NCBI RefSeq assembly: GCF_007858365.1
Contig: NZ_VFIO01000001.1
Span: forward strand, 434,001 to 498,000
Length of the DNA stretch: 64,000 nt
Direction: 5' to 3'
DNA from: Pseudomonas saxonica
GTDB taxonomy: Bacteria > Pseudomonadota > Gammaproteobacteria > Pseudomonadales > Pseudomonadaceae
Shown here: positions 33,819 through 42,936 of the stretch, piece by piece
Position numbering within the stretch: the first letter of the stretch is position 1
Layout of the letters: every line of letters starts with the position of its first letter
The notes under the pieces: generated by a model
What the model saw: the letters and a program-made list of their open reading frames with translations, nothing else
Database searches by the model: none
Told to the model about the DNA's origin: nothing
Program-made: the position numbers and the translations under genes

Positions 33819-34955
33819 ATGCTCACTAAACTTTGGCTTCGTCTCGGCACCTGGCTGGGCAAACTTGTGCTAACGCTGATTGCGCTGGGCCTGATCGGCT
33901 GGGCGCTGGCCACCGGCTGGTTCGCGTGGCACCACCGCGGCCCGGTGTCCGCTCAGGAAGAAATCCCGGCGGGCGAAGCCGCCATGACTCAAGACATTCT
34001 GCAAACCGCCATCAAAATAGTGGATCAACATCGCGACAACACACGCTATCTGCGTGACGCTCATGCCAAAGCTCACGGATGCGTAAAAGCAGAAGTCGCG
34101 GTGCTGCAAAACCTTGATCCGACACTGCGCCAGGGGGTTTTCGCAGAACCGGGTAAAACCTGGCAAGCCGTCATGCGCCTGTCCAATGGCAACGCCTACC
34201 CGCAATTTGACAGCCTGCGCGATGCCCGGGGCATGGCCCTTAAATTGCTGGACGTGCCCGGTACTCAGCTTATGCCGAGCCAGCACGGACGTAGCGAGCA
34301 GGATTTTGTGATGTTCAACCATCCCAATTTCTTTGTCAGCGATGTAGCTGAATACCGCCAGAACATCGGCGCGCAAGCTGATGGTCAGAAAGTGATGGCG
34401 TTCTTCCCGTCCCCGGACCCTCGCAGCTGGCAGATCCGCCACTTGTTTATCGCTTTGGCCACGCTGGCGCCGCCCCCTCCAAGTCCGACCCAAACCACAT
34501 ACTTTTCGGTCTCGCCCTACAAATTTGGTGCAGCCAATGCCAAATACCGGGTAGCGCCTGACCCTGACAGTTGCCCCGCCTACACCCTGCCCGCACAAAA
34601 TGAAGCACTGCCCAACTTCTTGCGCAGCGCATTGAACCAGCAGCTTTCAAGGGATCGCGTGCCGGCCTGTTTTGTACTGCAAATTCAACGACAGAATGCC
34701 AACCGTTATATGCCGATTGAAGACACCAGCATCGAGTGGAAAGAGTCGGATGCACCGTTTGAAACGGTAGCCAGGGTCACGATTCCCGCTCAAGACTTCG
34801 ACACCCCTGGCGAGAATCTGGCGTGTGACAACCTGTCTTTCAACCCCTGGCACGGGATTAAGGAGCATCAACCGATTGGTGGAATCAACCGGCTGCGTAA
34901 AGCGGTGTATGAAGCGGTCAGCCAATACCGACATGCACGAAACGCAGAGCAGTGA
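33819..34955 (+). CDS. Membrane-anchored catalase-family protein
   Basis: 378 residues with AAGGAAG before the ATG. An N-terminal anchor (LVLTLIALGLIGWALATGWF, about 17-36) is followed by a short catalase fold (about 60-370): GCVKAEVAVL, MRLSNGNAYPQFDSLRDARG, MALKLLDVPG and QDFVMFNHPNFF. True catalases have about 480 residues; this is the shorter SrpA-like class, whose members may act as peroxidases or lipid-peroxide enzymes. It follows the cytochrome gene closely and is probably cotranscribed. The anchor suggests a periplasmic site. Catalytic capacity is unproven. Confidence 0.82.
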   Translation: MLTKLWLRLGTWLGKLVLTLIALGLIGWALATGWFAWHHRGPVSAQEEIPAGEAAMTQDILQTAIKIVDQHRDNTRYLRDAHAKAHGCVKAEVAVLQNLDPTLRQGVFAEPGKTWQAVMRLSNGNAYPQFDSLRDARGMALKLLDVPGTQLMPSQHGRSEQDFVMFNHPNFFVSDVAEYRQNIGAQADGQKVMAFFPSPDPRSWQIRHLFIALATLAPPPPSPTQTTYFSVSPYKFGAANAKYRVAPDPDSCPAYTLPAQNEALPNFLRSALNQQLSRDRVPACFVLQIQRQNANRYMPIEDTSIEWKESDAPFETVARVTIPAQDFDTPGENLACDNLSFNPWHGIKEHQPIGGINRLRKAVYEAVSQYRHARNAEQ

Positions 34956-34987
34956 CCGGTACATTAACCCTGCGTGGGGCGCATAAA

Positions 34988-35041
34988 AAGGCTTGCGCCC
35001 TCGTGATCAGTTCAATACGTGATCACGGTGACGCAAGCCTT
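34988..35041. terminator. Long bidirectional hairpin between catalase-like gene and cysB
   Basis: AAGGCTTGCG (34988-34997) pairs with CGCAAGCCTT (35032-35041) and inside it CGTGATCA (35002-35009) pairs with TGATCACG (35020-35027). An A run precedes it, giving a T run for the minus-strand cysB transcript. Confidence 0.8.
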
Positions 35042-35060
35042 GGTTAAACGTGACACAGCC

Positions 35061-36044
<984 letters not shown>

Positions 36045-36149
36045 TCAAAGCAGATTGACGCCAAGGGTATCGGCGGCGATATATAACTATATGGAAGGGC
36101 AAGAGAATAAATCTAGAACTTTATTATCATTTTATCCATTCCCTGCGCC

Positions 36150-36650
36150 TTACACTCCTGAACGGTGCCGCCGATGTAACAGTGGCACCATATACACCGG
36201 CATCTGCGCCAACTCGATCACCCGCGCGGCTGTGCGCCCCAAATGAGTTATAGCCCCCGTCGGCTGGCAATGACTGCCGAGTACCAACAGGTCGACCTCC
36301 AGTTTGAGGGACTGCTCCAGAATGATCTGCGCAGGCTCCCCCTGGAGAACCTTGACGGAGCGTATCAATGCAAGCTCCTGATCACCTTCAAGCAAATCAT
36401 CGCGAAAACTGTCGAGTACACGCTGCTCTATATTCATGAGCATCGTGTGCATGCCTTGCTGCTGCAATTGATTCAGGGACTGCTCGTCGAGATAACTCTG
36501 CAACACTGACTCTGCAAACAGCCCCATGGGCTCTACCACATGGATGACATACAAATCTGCGCTGAAGCCCCGCGCCATACCCAATGCATGCTGCATCACG
36601 ACCGGCGCGTATATCCCAAGGTCAGTGGCATAGAGTATTGAGCGGATCAT
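36150..36650 (-). CDS. Universal stress protein (UspA family)
   Basis: 166 residues with GGGGAGG five bases before the ATG. The opening MIRSILYATDLGIYAPVVMQ holds the conserved Asp, and the C-terminal nucleotide loop reads LVLGSHCQPTGAITHLGRTA, close to the ATP-binding G-2x-G-9x-G(S/T) motif. These cytoplasmic proteins rise under starvation and stress; the molecular role is unknown. Confidence 0.9.
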   Translation of the reverse strand: MIRSILYATDLGIYAPVVMQHALGMARGFSADLYVIHVVEPMGLFAESVLQSYLDEQSLNQLQQQGMHTMLMNIEQRVLDSFRDDLLEGDQELALIRSVKVLQGEPAQIILEQSLKLEVDLLVLGSHCQPTGAITHLGRTAARVIELAQMPVYMVPLLHRRHRSGV

Positions 36651-36744
36651 GCGGCCTCCCCGAGTGCCAGAATGGCCGAGACACCATCAGCTTAGCAGCG
36701 CCCTCACCTGTACGATGACCCGCACGATGACTTACACGTCATGC

Positions 36745-37662
36745 TCAGTCTGAGCTCAGGCTGCGCGTCTCGTTACTGATACCGTGGGGCACATGGCCGG
36801 TGGCAACCACCTGCCGCGCCCGCTCACAATGACCGGCCTGGTCATCAAAAAACACGTCAGCGGCAAACGCCTCCAAAAAAGCCGACTTATCCAGCCCACC
36901 CAGGAACAACGACTCGTCGAGGCGAATATCCCAATCGCGCAAAGTACGGATCACCCGTTCATGGGCGGGTGCGGAACGCGCAGTAACCAACGCTGTACGT
37001 ATCGGGCAGCTGTCGGCCGGGAATTCACGCTGCAACAGGTTCAATGCCTCCAGAAAGCCTTTGAAAGGGCCACCCCGCAAAGGGTTGCGAGCCGACTCAC
37101 GCTCCAGGGATTGAAACGCCTCAAGCCCCCCCGACTGGTAGACCCGCTCCGACTCATCGGAAAACAGCACCGCGTCGCCATCGAAGGCAATGCGCAGCTC
37201 TGCACTTTCGGCGCGCCGCGCTCCACCCGACAGAATCGTCGCGGCGGCAAAACCGGCATCCAACGCACTGCGTACATCGTCCGCATGGGTCGATAAAAAC
37301 AGGTCGCATGCAAACGCATTCAAATAGGGGTGGGGGTTTCGACCACCGGAGAAGGCGGCGCGGGAAATGGCCAGACCGTAATGCTGTATGGAATTGAATA
37401 CTCGCAACCCGGTGTCGGCACTGTTACGAGACACCAGCACCACTTCAACTCGCTCACGACCAAGGCTTGCGTTGAAGCTGAGGAGTTTTTTCACCAGTTC
37501 GAATGCATCGCCCGGCTCCAGTACTTCATCTTCATGCTCAATCTGGTACTGGCGGTAAGCTTCGATTCCTTGCGTCAGATACACCTGATGGCTGGCGCTC
37601 AAATCGAACAGAGCCCGAGATGAGATGGCCAGTACCAGCTTGCCTTTTAAACCTTTGCTCAT
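36745..37662 (-). CDS. 5'-nucleotidase (NT5C1/PF06189-like)
   Basis: 305 residues, GGAGG five bases before the ATG. It begins MSKGLKGKLVLAISSRALFD and contains VLVSRNSADTGLRVFNSIQH, then FLSTHADDVRSALDAGFAAA and RIAFDGDAVLFSDESERVYQ. These are the hallmarks of the cytosolic 5'-nucleotidase family, which dephosphorylates nucleoside monophosphates. The motif AFDGDAV supplies the HAD-like acidic residues. Followed 24 bases on by the thioredoxin-like gene on the same strand. Confidence 0.87.
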   Translation of the reverse strand: MSKGLKGKLVLAISSRALFDLSASHQVYLTQGIEAYRQYQIEHEDEVLEPGDAFELVKKLLSFNASLGRERVEVVLVSRNSADTGLRVFNSIQHYGLAISRAAFSGGRNPHPYLNAFACDLFLSTHADDVRSALDAGFAAATILSGGARRAESAELRIAFDGDAVLFSDESERVYQSGGLEAFQSLERESARNPLRGGPFKGFLEALNLLQREFPADSCPIRTALVTARSAPAHERVIRTLRDWDIRLDESLFLGGLDKSAFLEAFAADVFFDDQAGHCERARQVVATGHVPHGISNETRSLSSD

Positions 37663-37686
37663 GTTGCCTCCGCACGGTGTGATGTC

Positions 37687-38013
37687 TCAAGGCAGCTCGT
37701 CAGGCTCACGGGTCAAGGCCAGGCGGATATGGTGCGCCAGCTCGCCCTCACTCAAACGCGACTTCAATTCGCCGTAAAATGCGCCGTCATGCACGACGAA
37801 CAATGCTGGCAAATGAAAAATCTCATAGCGCTCGACCAAGCCGCCGTTGTTCCCCGCATCAATCCAGCACAACTGATTGATCGGCAACTGCATTTCAGGC
37901 AATTGGGCACGTGCCGTTCGACAACTGCCACAGCCCACGCTAGTGAATACCACCAGCGAGGTGCCGGGCAGCGCCAACAGACGCTGATCCGCATCAAAGT
38001 CAGTCAGATCCAT
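37687..38013 (-). CDS. Thioredoxin-like protein
   Basis: 108 residues from ATG 38013; a longer frame to 38073 would overlap the divergent PilZ gene. The redox-type motif is FTSVGCGSCRTARAQLP (CGSC, about 30-33) and the cis-Pro region is EIFHLPALFVVHDG. There is no signal peptide, so it is probably cytoplasmic. Thiol-disulfide exchange is the likely role; the partner is unknown. Confidence 0.8.
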   Translation of the reverse strand: MDLTDFDADQRLLALPGTSLVVFTSVGCGSCRTARAQLPEMQLPINQLCWIDAGNNGGLVERYEIFHLPALFVVHDGAFYGELKSRLSEGELAHHIRLALTREPDELP

Positions 38014-38071
38014 TTCACTCACTATACTTAGTAAAACAATATTGAAATGCTGGCACTCGGAGTGTGCATAC

Positions 38072-38515
38072 ATGGGTCGTTTTCTACCTCACCCAGACGA
38101 TATTCCTGTTGAGATCCAACCCCGCAAACAACCCGCTCTTTCACGCCACAAACTGCACTCTATCAGCCTTGCCGGCGTTTCATGCAACAGCGACAGAGGC
38201 TGGCGACGTGGCACTGCTGTAGAACTCAGCATGCCGACCCTGGGCGAGAACGCCCGATACCCCGGCTATATTGCATGGTGCGAAAAACGCCCCGACGGTT
38301 ATCGGGTCGGCGTTGCATTTACCGATGACCAGATATTGTTCGGCGCACGCATGGGCGAGCAAGTCTGCCAAATCGAACACTATTACCGCCTTCAACAGCA
38401 CAGCCAGAGCCCCGAAAATATCGAAACACTGGCCCTGGAGTGGATCGGTCATCATGCCGTCGAGTTCTCTCAGGCCACCCTTGATCGCGCACTTGCTTCT
38501 CCGCTGGTGGATTAA
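38072..38515 (+). CDS. PilZ-domain protein with degenerate c-di-GMP motif
   Basis: 147 residues from ATG 38072 with GGAG nine bases upstream. A PilZ-like barrel spans about 15-95: KLHSISLAGVSCNSDRG, GTAVELSMPTLGE, GYIAWCEKRPDGYRVGVAF. The second c-di-GMP motif (D/N-x-S-x-x-G) appears as SISLAG, lacking the Asp/Asn. The first motif (RxxxR) is not clear. It may bind c-di-GMP weakly or act only through protein contacts. Confidence 0.8.
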   Translation: MGRFLPHPDDIPVEIQPRKQPALSRHKLHSISLAGVSCNSDRGWRRGTAVELSMPTLGENARYPGYIAWCEKRPDGYRVGVAFTDDQILFGARMGEQVCQIEHYYRLQQHSQSPENIETLALEWIGHHAVEFSQATLDRALASPLVD

Positions 38516-38646
38516 AGCGCTGCATGCCCATTGTCGAATAACCGGTTAACGCGTTAAGGTTCGGCTCCCCGATGCGCTCAATCAAGCTGTGCTCCGCCGC
38601 ACGGGGATCGCTGGCGGCCGGCACCCGTGACCTGACGAGTAACACG

Positions 38647-39723
38647 ATGGCTGATTTACCGATCGACGACCTAAACGTTGCCTCCAACGAAACCCTGATC
38701 ACCCCTGAACAGCTCAAGCGCGAGATTCCTCTCAGTGAGACCGCTCTGCAGACTGTGACCAAAGGACGTGAGGTAATTCGCAACATCCTGGATGGCAAAG
38801 ACCATCGACTGTTCGTTGTCATCGGGCCTTGCTCGATCCACGACCTCAAGGCTGCCCACGAGTACGCCGAACGCCTCAAGGTGCTGGCGGCTGAAGTCAG
38901 CGATACGCTGTATCTGGTCATGCGCGTCTATTTCGAAAAACCGCGCACGACCGTTGGCTGGAAGGGCCTGATCAACGACCCGTATCTGGATGACTCCTTC
39001 AAAATTGAAGATGGCCTGCATATCGGTCGTCAACTGCTGCTGGATCTGGCTGAAATGGGCCTGCCAACAGCAACCGAAGCACTTGATCCGATTTCGCCAC
39101 AGTACCTGCAAGACCTGATCAGCTGGTCAGCCATTGGCGCACGCACTACCGAGTCGCAGACTCACCGCGAGATGGCATCCGGCCTGTCTTCGGCAGTGGG
39201 CTTCAAGAACGGCACCGACGGCGGCCTGACGGTTGCCATCAATGCCTTGCAATCGGTCTCCAGCCCGCATCGCTTCCTGGGCATCAACCAGGAAGGCGGC
39301 GTCTCGATCGTCACCACCAAAGGCAACGCCTACGGGCACGTGGTATTGCGTGGCGGCAACGGCAAACCAAACTATGACTCAGTCAGCGTCGCCTTGTGTG
39401 AGCAAGCACTGAACAAAGCGAAAATCTTGCCGAACATCATGGTCGATTGCAGCCATGCCAACTCCAACAAGGACCCGGCCCTGCAACCGCTGGTGATGGA
39501 GAACGTCGCCAACCAGATCGTTGAAGGCAATCAGTCCATCATCGGCCTGATGGTAGAAAGCCACCTGAACTGGGGCTGCCAACCCATCCCTAAAAACCTG
39601 GAAGACTTGCAGTACGGCGTCTCGATCACTGATGCCTGCATCGACTGGGCGAGCACCGAAAGCACACTGCGCAGCATGCACGCCAAGCTCAAGGATGTAC
39701 TGCCAAAACGTTCGCGCGGCTGA
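38647..39723 (+). CDS. Class I DAHP synthase (3-deoxy-7-phosphoheptulonate synthase)
   Basis: 358 residues from ATG 38647, giving MADLPIDDLNVASNETLITP; the open frame to 38572 has no ribosome site. Motifs: FVVIGPCSIHD (metal Cys, PEP site), RVYFEKPRTTVGWKG, AIGARTTESQ, NIMVDCSHANSNKDP. It condenses erythrose-4-phosphate and PEP, the first step of the shikimate pathway, and belongs to the feedback-regulated AroF/G/H type. Which aromatic amino acid inhibits it cannot be read safely. A strong terminator follows. Confidence 0.95.
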   Translation: MADLPIDDLNVASNETLITPEQLKREIPLSETALQTVTKGREVIRNILDGKDHRLFVVIGPCSIHDLKAAHEYAERLKVLAAEVSDTLYLVMRVYFEKPRTTVGWKGLINDPYLDDSFKIEDGLHIGRQLLLDLAEMGLPTATEALDPISPQYLQDLISWSAIGARTTESQTHREMASGLSSAVGFKNGTDGGLTVAINALQSVSSPHRFLGINQEGGVSIVTTKGNAYGHVVLRGGNGKPNYDSVSVALCEQALNKAKILPNIMVDCSHANSNKDPALQPLVMENVANQIVEGNQSIIGLMVESHLNWGCQPIPKNLEDLQYGVSITDACIDWASTESTLRSMHAKLKDVLPKRSRG

Positions 39724-39743
39724 TTGGCCGGTTACACGAGCAC

Positions 39744-39773
39744 AAAAAAACCGGGCCTGGCCCGGTTTTTTTT
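39744..39773. terminator. Strong bidirectional terminator between DAHP synthase and acetyltransferase genes
   Basis: CCGGGC (39751-39756) pairs with GCCCGG (39760-39765), flanked by A7 and T8 that extend the stem. It serves both converging genes. Confidence 0.93.
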
Positions 39774-39783
39774 GCGTGCTGGT

Positions 39784-40067
39784 TCAGATACTCGCCTGAG
39801 GGCGCTTGTGGCGCTCCATATATCGCTCGACGTATGAACACGAAGGAATCTCACTCCGTAGCCCATTTTATCGGCGTAGTCGAGGGCCTCCTCGGTCAAG
39901 GCAGCCGCGATACCCCGCCCACGCAGTGCATTGGGCACAAATGTGCGGTAGATATCCAGCGTCTGCTTGCCCAGATCCATGTAGGTCAGGTAAGCGCGGT
40001 GACCGTCAACAATGGTCTCAAACTGGTGACCTGCCTGGTCATGGTGGATAGACAACGCCTCGCTCAT
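39784..40067 (-). pseudogene. Frameshifted GNAT-like acetyltransferase (COG2388/YjdJ type)
   Basis: The start is ATG 40067 (AAGGAG five bases upstream). The protein reads normally through NALRGRGIAAALTEEALDYA and ends in ADKMGY at 39858. The open frame then continues with unrelated residues to 39732, straight through the terminator. In the frame offset by two bases, from 39855 downward, one reads SEIPSCSYVERYMERHKR and a stop at 39784-39786, the expected family C-terminus. So two bases were gained or one lost at about 39853-39858. The intact protein would have about 94 residues. Real mutation and read error cannot be told apart here. Confidence 0.8.
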
Positions 40068-40484
40068 CATTGCTCCTTAGCGGGTCTTGAACCGTGACCT
40101 CTACATTACTGTTGTTTTTGGGCCGAGGGAACTGCCTGCCATCACATACACCTTGCCTGTGCAAGGTGAGTTGTGTTCAAGAATAGCCCCTGCAAGAGCC
40201 TATTCTGGGGGATAGCAGCGCTTTCTTGCGGTTGAGGCTATGACGCATGCCCCCACTTAAAGTCACCTAATGGGGCCATGATTTTGACTTCGGTCAATAC
40301 TGAGCAGGCTATTTTTCAAGCACAATTGGTTAACGTTAGTCGAAAGGCGTTGATTACTAGAAATTTTTTTTGGTTCTTGCGCTAGGTCAGTTTACTTACT
40401 ACAAGTAATGGGTAGTATGTACGCCGGCTGTTTCCTCACTTTGAAGGAGCAGCTTCATTTAGAAAGTCCTTGAAGGGGAACACG
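40068..40484. promoter_or_regulatory. 417-base upstream region of oprI
   Basis: No gene is seen. A hairpin CACCTTGC-CTGT-GCAAGGTG lies at 40149-40168. TTGCGC (40377-40382) and TACAAG (40400-40405) are 17 bases apart and could be a promoter, with an A/T tract just upstream. The inverted repeat TTACTT-ACTAC-AAGTAA (40392-40408) overlaps the possible -10. The leader up to the oprI start is about 80 bases. Confidence 0.4.
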
Positions 40485-40736
40485 ATGAACAACGTTCTGA
40501 AATTCTCTGCTCTGGCATTGGCCGCAGTTCTGGCTACCGGTTGCAGCAGCGTATCTAAAGAAACTGAAGCCCGTCTGACTGCAACTGAAGATGCAGCAGC
40601 TCGCTCCCAGGCTCGTGCTGATGAAGCTTACCGTAAAGCTGATGAAGCTCTGGCTGCTGCTCAAAAAGCACAACAGACTGCTGACGAAGCTAACGAGCGC
40701 GCTCTGCGTATGCTTGAAAAAGCTAGCCGCAAGTAA
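40485..40736 (+). CDS. oprI: Major outer-membrane lipoprotein I (OprI, Lpp-like)
   Basis: 83 residues from ATG 40485, GGGG in front. The lipoprotein signal [20 protein letters not shown] gives lipidated Cys20, then [20 protein letters not shown] and Ala-rich heptads form a coiled-coil trimer. The C-terminal Lys83 would link covalently to peptidoglycan. It is nearly identical to P. aeruginosa OprI as recalled. It is among the most abundant proteins of the cell. The neighbouring L,D-transpeptidase gene may supply a crosslinking enzyme, which is inference. Confidence 0.98.
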   Translation: MNNVLKFSALALAAVLATGCSSVSKETEARLTATEDAAARSQARADEAYRKADEALAAAQKAQQTADEANERALRMLEKASRK

Positions 40737-40757
40737 TAGTCCGTCAGGATTGTTACC

Positions 40758-40786
40758 AAGCCGATCCATTTATGGGTCGGCTTTTT
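40758..40786 (+). terminator. Terminator of oprI
   Basis: AAGCCGATCCA (40758-40768) pairs with TGGGTCGGCTT (40773-40783), one wobble, followed by a T run to 40787. Confidence 0.93.
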
Positions 40787-40811
40787 TATTGCCGGCAACT
40801 AAGCAGGCAAT

Positions 40812-40848
40812 AAAAAACCGCCAGGGCTAATGCCGTGGCGGTTTTTTT
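40812..40848. terminator. Second, bidirectional terminator before the L,D-transpeptidase gene
   Basis: A6CCGCCA (40812-40823) pairs with TGGCGG (40836-40841) followed by T7. On the minus strand it ends the transpeptidase transcript. Confidence 0.9.
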
Positions 40849-40858
40849 AACACTGCAA

Positions 40859-41872
40859 TCAGGGTATGTAGTCCAACGACTGACCCACGGGTGCCGAGAT
40901 ATCAAAACCCACTTCGGTAGGCACTCCAGTTTCGGCGCGAACAACCTCCCACGCCTTGTCCCGATCAATCTGAATAGTCTCTTTCAAATCAGGGCGTTTA
41001 AGCACCGCATTCATCACTGCGTTATAGCGCTCGTTCAGTTCTTCAATTGAAGCTGCCGAAGGCGCCCCTACGGCGACCAGAGAACCATCGCTGACATTCA
41101 AGGGTTGATGCAGCTCAAGATAGACCTTGCCACCGCTGACACCGATCTTGTACGGCTCGTTGATGATTCTTACCGGCGTACCGACCGGCACCATGCTCGC
41201 CATTTGCAGCACGTTCTTGTTGAACATACGGAAACAGCCGTGGCTGGTGCCCGTGCCGATGCCGAACTTGGCGTTGGAGCCATGAATCAGATAGCCAGGC
41301 ATGCCCAGGGTGAATTTAAAAGGCCCCAGGGGGTTATCCGGGCCAGCCGGGACAACGTTCGGCAAGGGATCGCCATTCTTGGCATGCTCGGCCTTGATCG
41401 ACGCTGGGGGCGTCCAGGTCGGGTTAGGCGTTTTAGCGGTAATCCTGGTGGTGCCTACGGGCGAACCCCAACCTTCCCGACCGATCCCCAGTGGAAAGGT
41501 ATAAACCACGTCGCGGTCTTTCGGAAAGTAGTACAAGCGGTACTCGGCCAGATTGATCACGATGCCTTCTCGCTTGCCCGGCGGCAAAACAAACTGGGTG
41601 GGCAGCACCACGTCGGTCTCTTCACCCTTGCGTTTGACCGGCAGCCAGGCATCCACGCCAGGATTGGCCGCAATCATTTCCGAGTAGCCCAATTCATACT
41701 TCTCGCCCAGATCGGCGAAGGAGTCTTCATATTGAGCCTTTATCACCTGCACCTGCCCCACAACATCTTCGCCGGGCGGCGGCAGCGCAAACTCAAGCGC
41801 AGAGACGGGGCCGGCAACACACAGTGCGGCAACTGACAGGTAGCGGGTGACCGCAGGTAGGCGCGACAACAT
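40859..41872 (-). CDS. L,D-transpeptidase (ErfK/YbiS/YkuD family)
   Basis: 337 residues from ATG 41872, preferred because AAGGA sits about eight bases upstream; upstream ATG 41881 and a TTG are poorer. The signal peptide ends PVSALEF. A LysM-like segment (ADLGEKYELGYSEMIAANPG, about 50-70) precedes the YkuD domain (about 100-250). The catalytic region has YLIHGSN and GTSHGCFRM with Cys nucleophile. It forms 3-3 crosslinks or attaches lipoproteins to peptidoglycan in the periplasm. It converges with oprI. Confidence 0.94.
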   Translation of the reverse strand: MLSRLPAVTRYLSVAALCVAGPVSALEFALPPPGEDVVGQVQVIKAQYEDSFADLGEKYELGYSEMIAANPGVDAWLPVKRKGEETDVVLPTQFVLPPGKREGIVINLAEYRLYYFPKDRDVVYTFPLGIGREGWGSPVGTTRITAKTPNPTWTPPASIKAEHAKNGDPLPNVVPAGPDNPLGPFKFTLGMPGYLIHGSNAKFGIGTGTSHGCFRMFNKNVLQMASMVPVGTPVRIINEPYKIGVSGGKVYLELHQPLNVSDGSLVAVGAPSAASIEELNERYNAVMNAVLKRPDLKETIQIDRDKAWEVVRAETGVPTEVGFDISAPVGQSLDYIP

Positions 41873-41968
41873 CCGGAACATCCTTCGCAAAGCAACGGGG
41901 ATAAAAAAAAGGAGTGTACACCGCGCCCACAGGGTTCGTGAGCCGGCTAAGGCGTCAGTCAGGTAACA

Positions 41969-42262
41969 TCATAGTTCAAAGCGCAGTTCCGGCCAGATAG
42001 GCTCTGTACCGCGACGCTGCGACTCGATGATCGCCCGGCACAACGGGCAGAGCCGGTGATCCTGAAAGACCTTGCGCGTGACATCCGACCAGCGCGGTTG
42101 AGCAGGCAACAGCGAGCCGCATAACGTGCGATCAATGGTGCCGCCCAGTTCAAGTTGGCGCGTGACCAGATGCACCCGAACTTCCTGGCAGGCGAACAGA
42201 TCGAGCTGTTCGTCAGGCTCGATCAGTTGATAGGCATATAAAGACCAGGCAGGACGCGACAT
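41969..42262 (-). CDS. Conserved hypothetical protein with Cys motif
   Basis: 97 residues from ATG 42262 (MSRPAWSLYAYQLIEPDEQL); a frame open to 42304 is available. Cys residues lie in LFACQEV, RTLCGSL and HRLCPLCRAIIE, so a CPLC half-site of a zinc ribbon is possible. No signal peptide. Position between the L,D-transpeptidase and tesA genes is kept in other Pseudomonas, as I recall. Function unknown. Confidence 0.72.
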   Translation of the reverse strand: MSRPAWSLYAYQLIEPDEQLDLFACQEVRVHLVTRQLELGGTIDRTLCGSLLPAQPRWSDVTRKVFQDHRLCPLCRAIIESQRRGTEPIWPELRFEL

Positions 42263-42320
42263 CTGGGGCTCCAAATCAGGGGGGCGCCACATTAGCCCAA
42301 ACACTGCCAGTAGAGAAGCA

Positions 42321-42926
42321 TCAAAGCAGGGGTTTTAGCACCGGCCATACATTATTCAGCAGCTTCTCCTGAGCCGGGACTGCAGGATGTACGCCATCTG
42401 CCTGCATCAAATCGGGATGCCCCCCTATTCCTTCAAGAAAAAACGGCACAAGCGCGACCTTCTTTTCTTGAGCCAGATCGCTATACACCTTGGCAAACGC
42501 CGTCGTATAGCGCACACCATAATTGGGCGGTATCTGCATACCCAGCAGCAGCACTTTGGCACCGGCTGCGCGTGACTGATCAATCATACTCGCAAGATTT
42601 TGTTGCAATTGCGCCGGAGGCTGGCCACGCAAGCCGTCATTACCGCCCAGCTCTAGAATCACTACGTCGGGCTTATGCGCTGCAAGCAGTGCTGGTAGCC
42701 GCGCCAACCCGCCCGCACTGGTGTCGCCGCTGATGGATGCGTTGACCACTTTGTCGTCATACCCTTGCTGCTTGAGACGCTGCTCCAGCAAGGACACCCA
42801 CCCAAGACGGGTATCCAGGCCGAAACCCGCGCTGATACTATCGCCGACGATCAATAGTGTTCCCGCCGTTGCAGACTGAGCTATACACATCAGGGTCAGA
42901 GCAGCACTTAAAAACCACACACGCAT
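42321..42926 (-). CDS. tesA: SGNH/GDSL arylesterase TesA
   Basis: 201 residues from ATG 42926, GGAG six bases upstream. The signal peptide is MRVWFLSAALTLMCIAQSATA. SGNH blocks: LIVGDSISAGFGL (Ser), SGDTSAG (Gly), LELGGNDGLRG (Asn), ADGVHPA (Asp-His). It hydrolyses acyl-CoA and esters in the periplasm, with lysophospholipase and protease-like activities reported for the E. coli enzyme. It diverges from the ABC ATPase gene with only 10 bases between the start codons. Confidence 0.95.
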   Translation of the reverse strand: MRVWFLSAALTLMCIAQSATAGTLLIVGDSISAGFGLDTRLGWVSLLEQRLKQQGYDDKVVNASISGDTSAGGLARLPALLAAHKPDVVILELGGNDGLRGQPPAQLQQNLASMIDQSRAAGAKVLLLGMQIPPNYGVRYTTAFAKVYSDLAQEKKVALVPFFLEGIGGHPDLMQADGVHPAVPAQEKLLNNVWPVLKPLL

Positions 42927-42936
42927 TGGATTCTCC

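Noticed and set aside
39732..39783. C-terminal end of the long acetyltransferase frame
   Set aside because: It translates through a strong terminator after a frameshift; the family ending is in another frame.
40149..40168. Hairpin upstream of oprI as a terminator or riboswitch
   Set aside because: No T run and no larger conserved structure visible; function cannot be supported.
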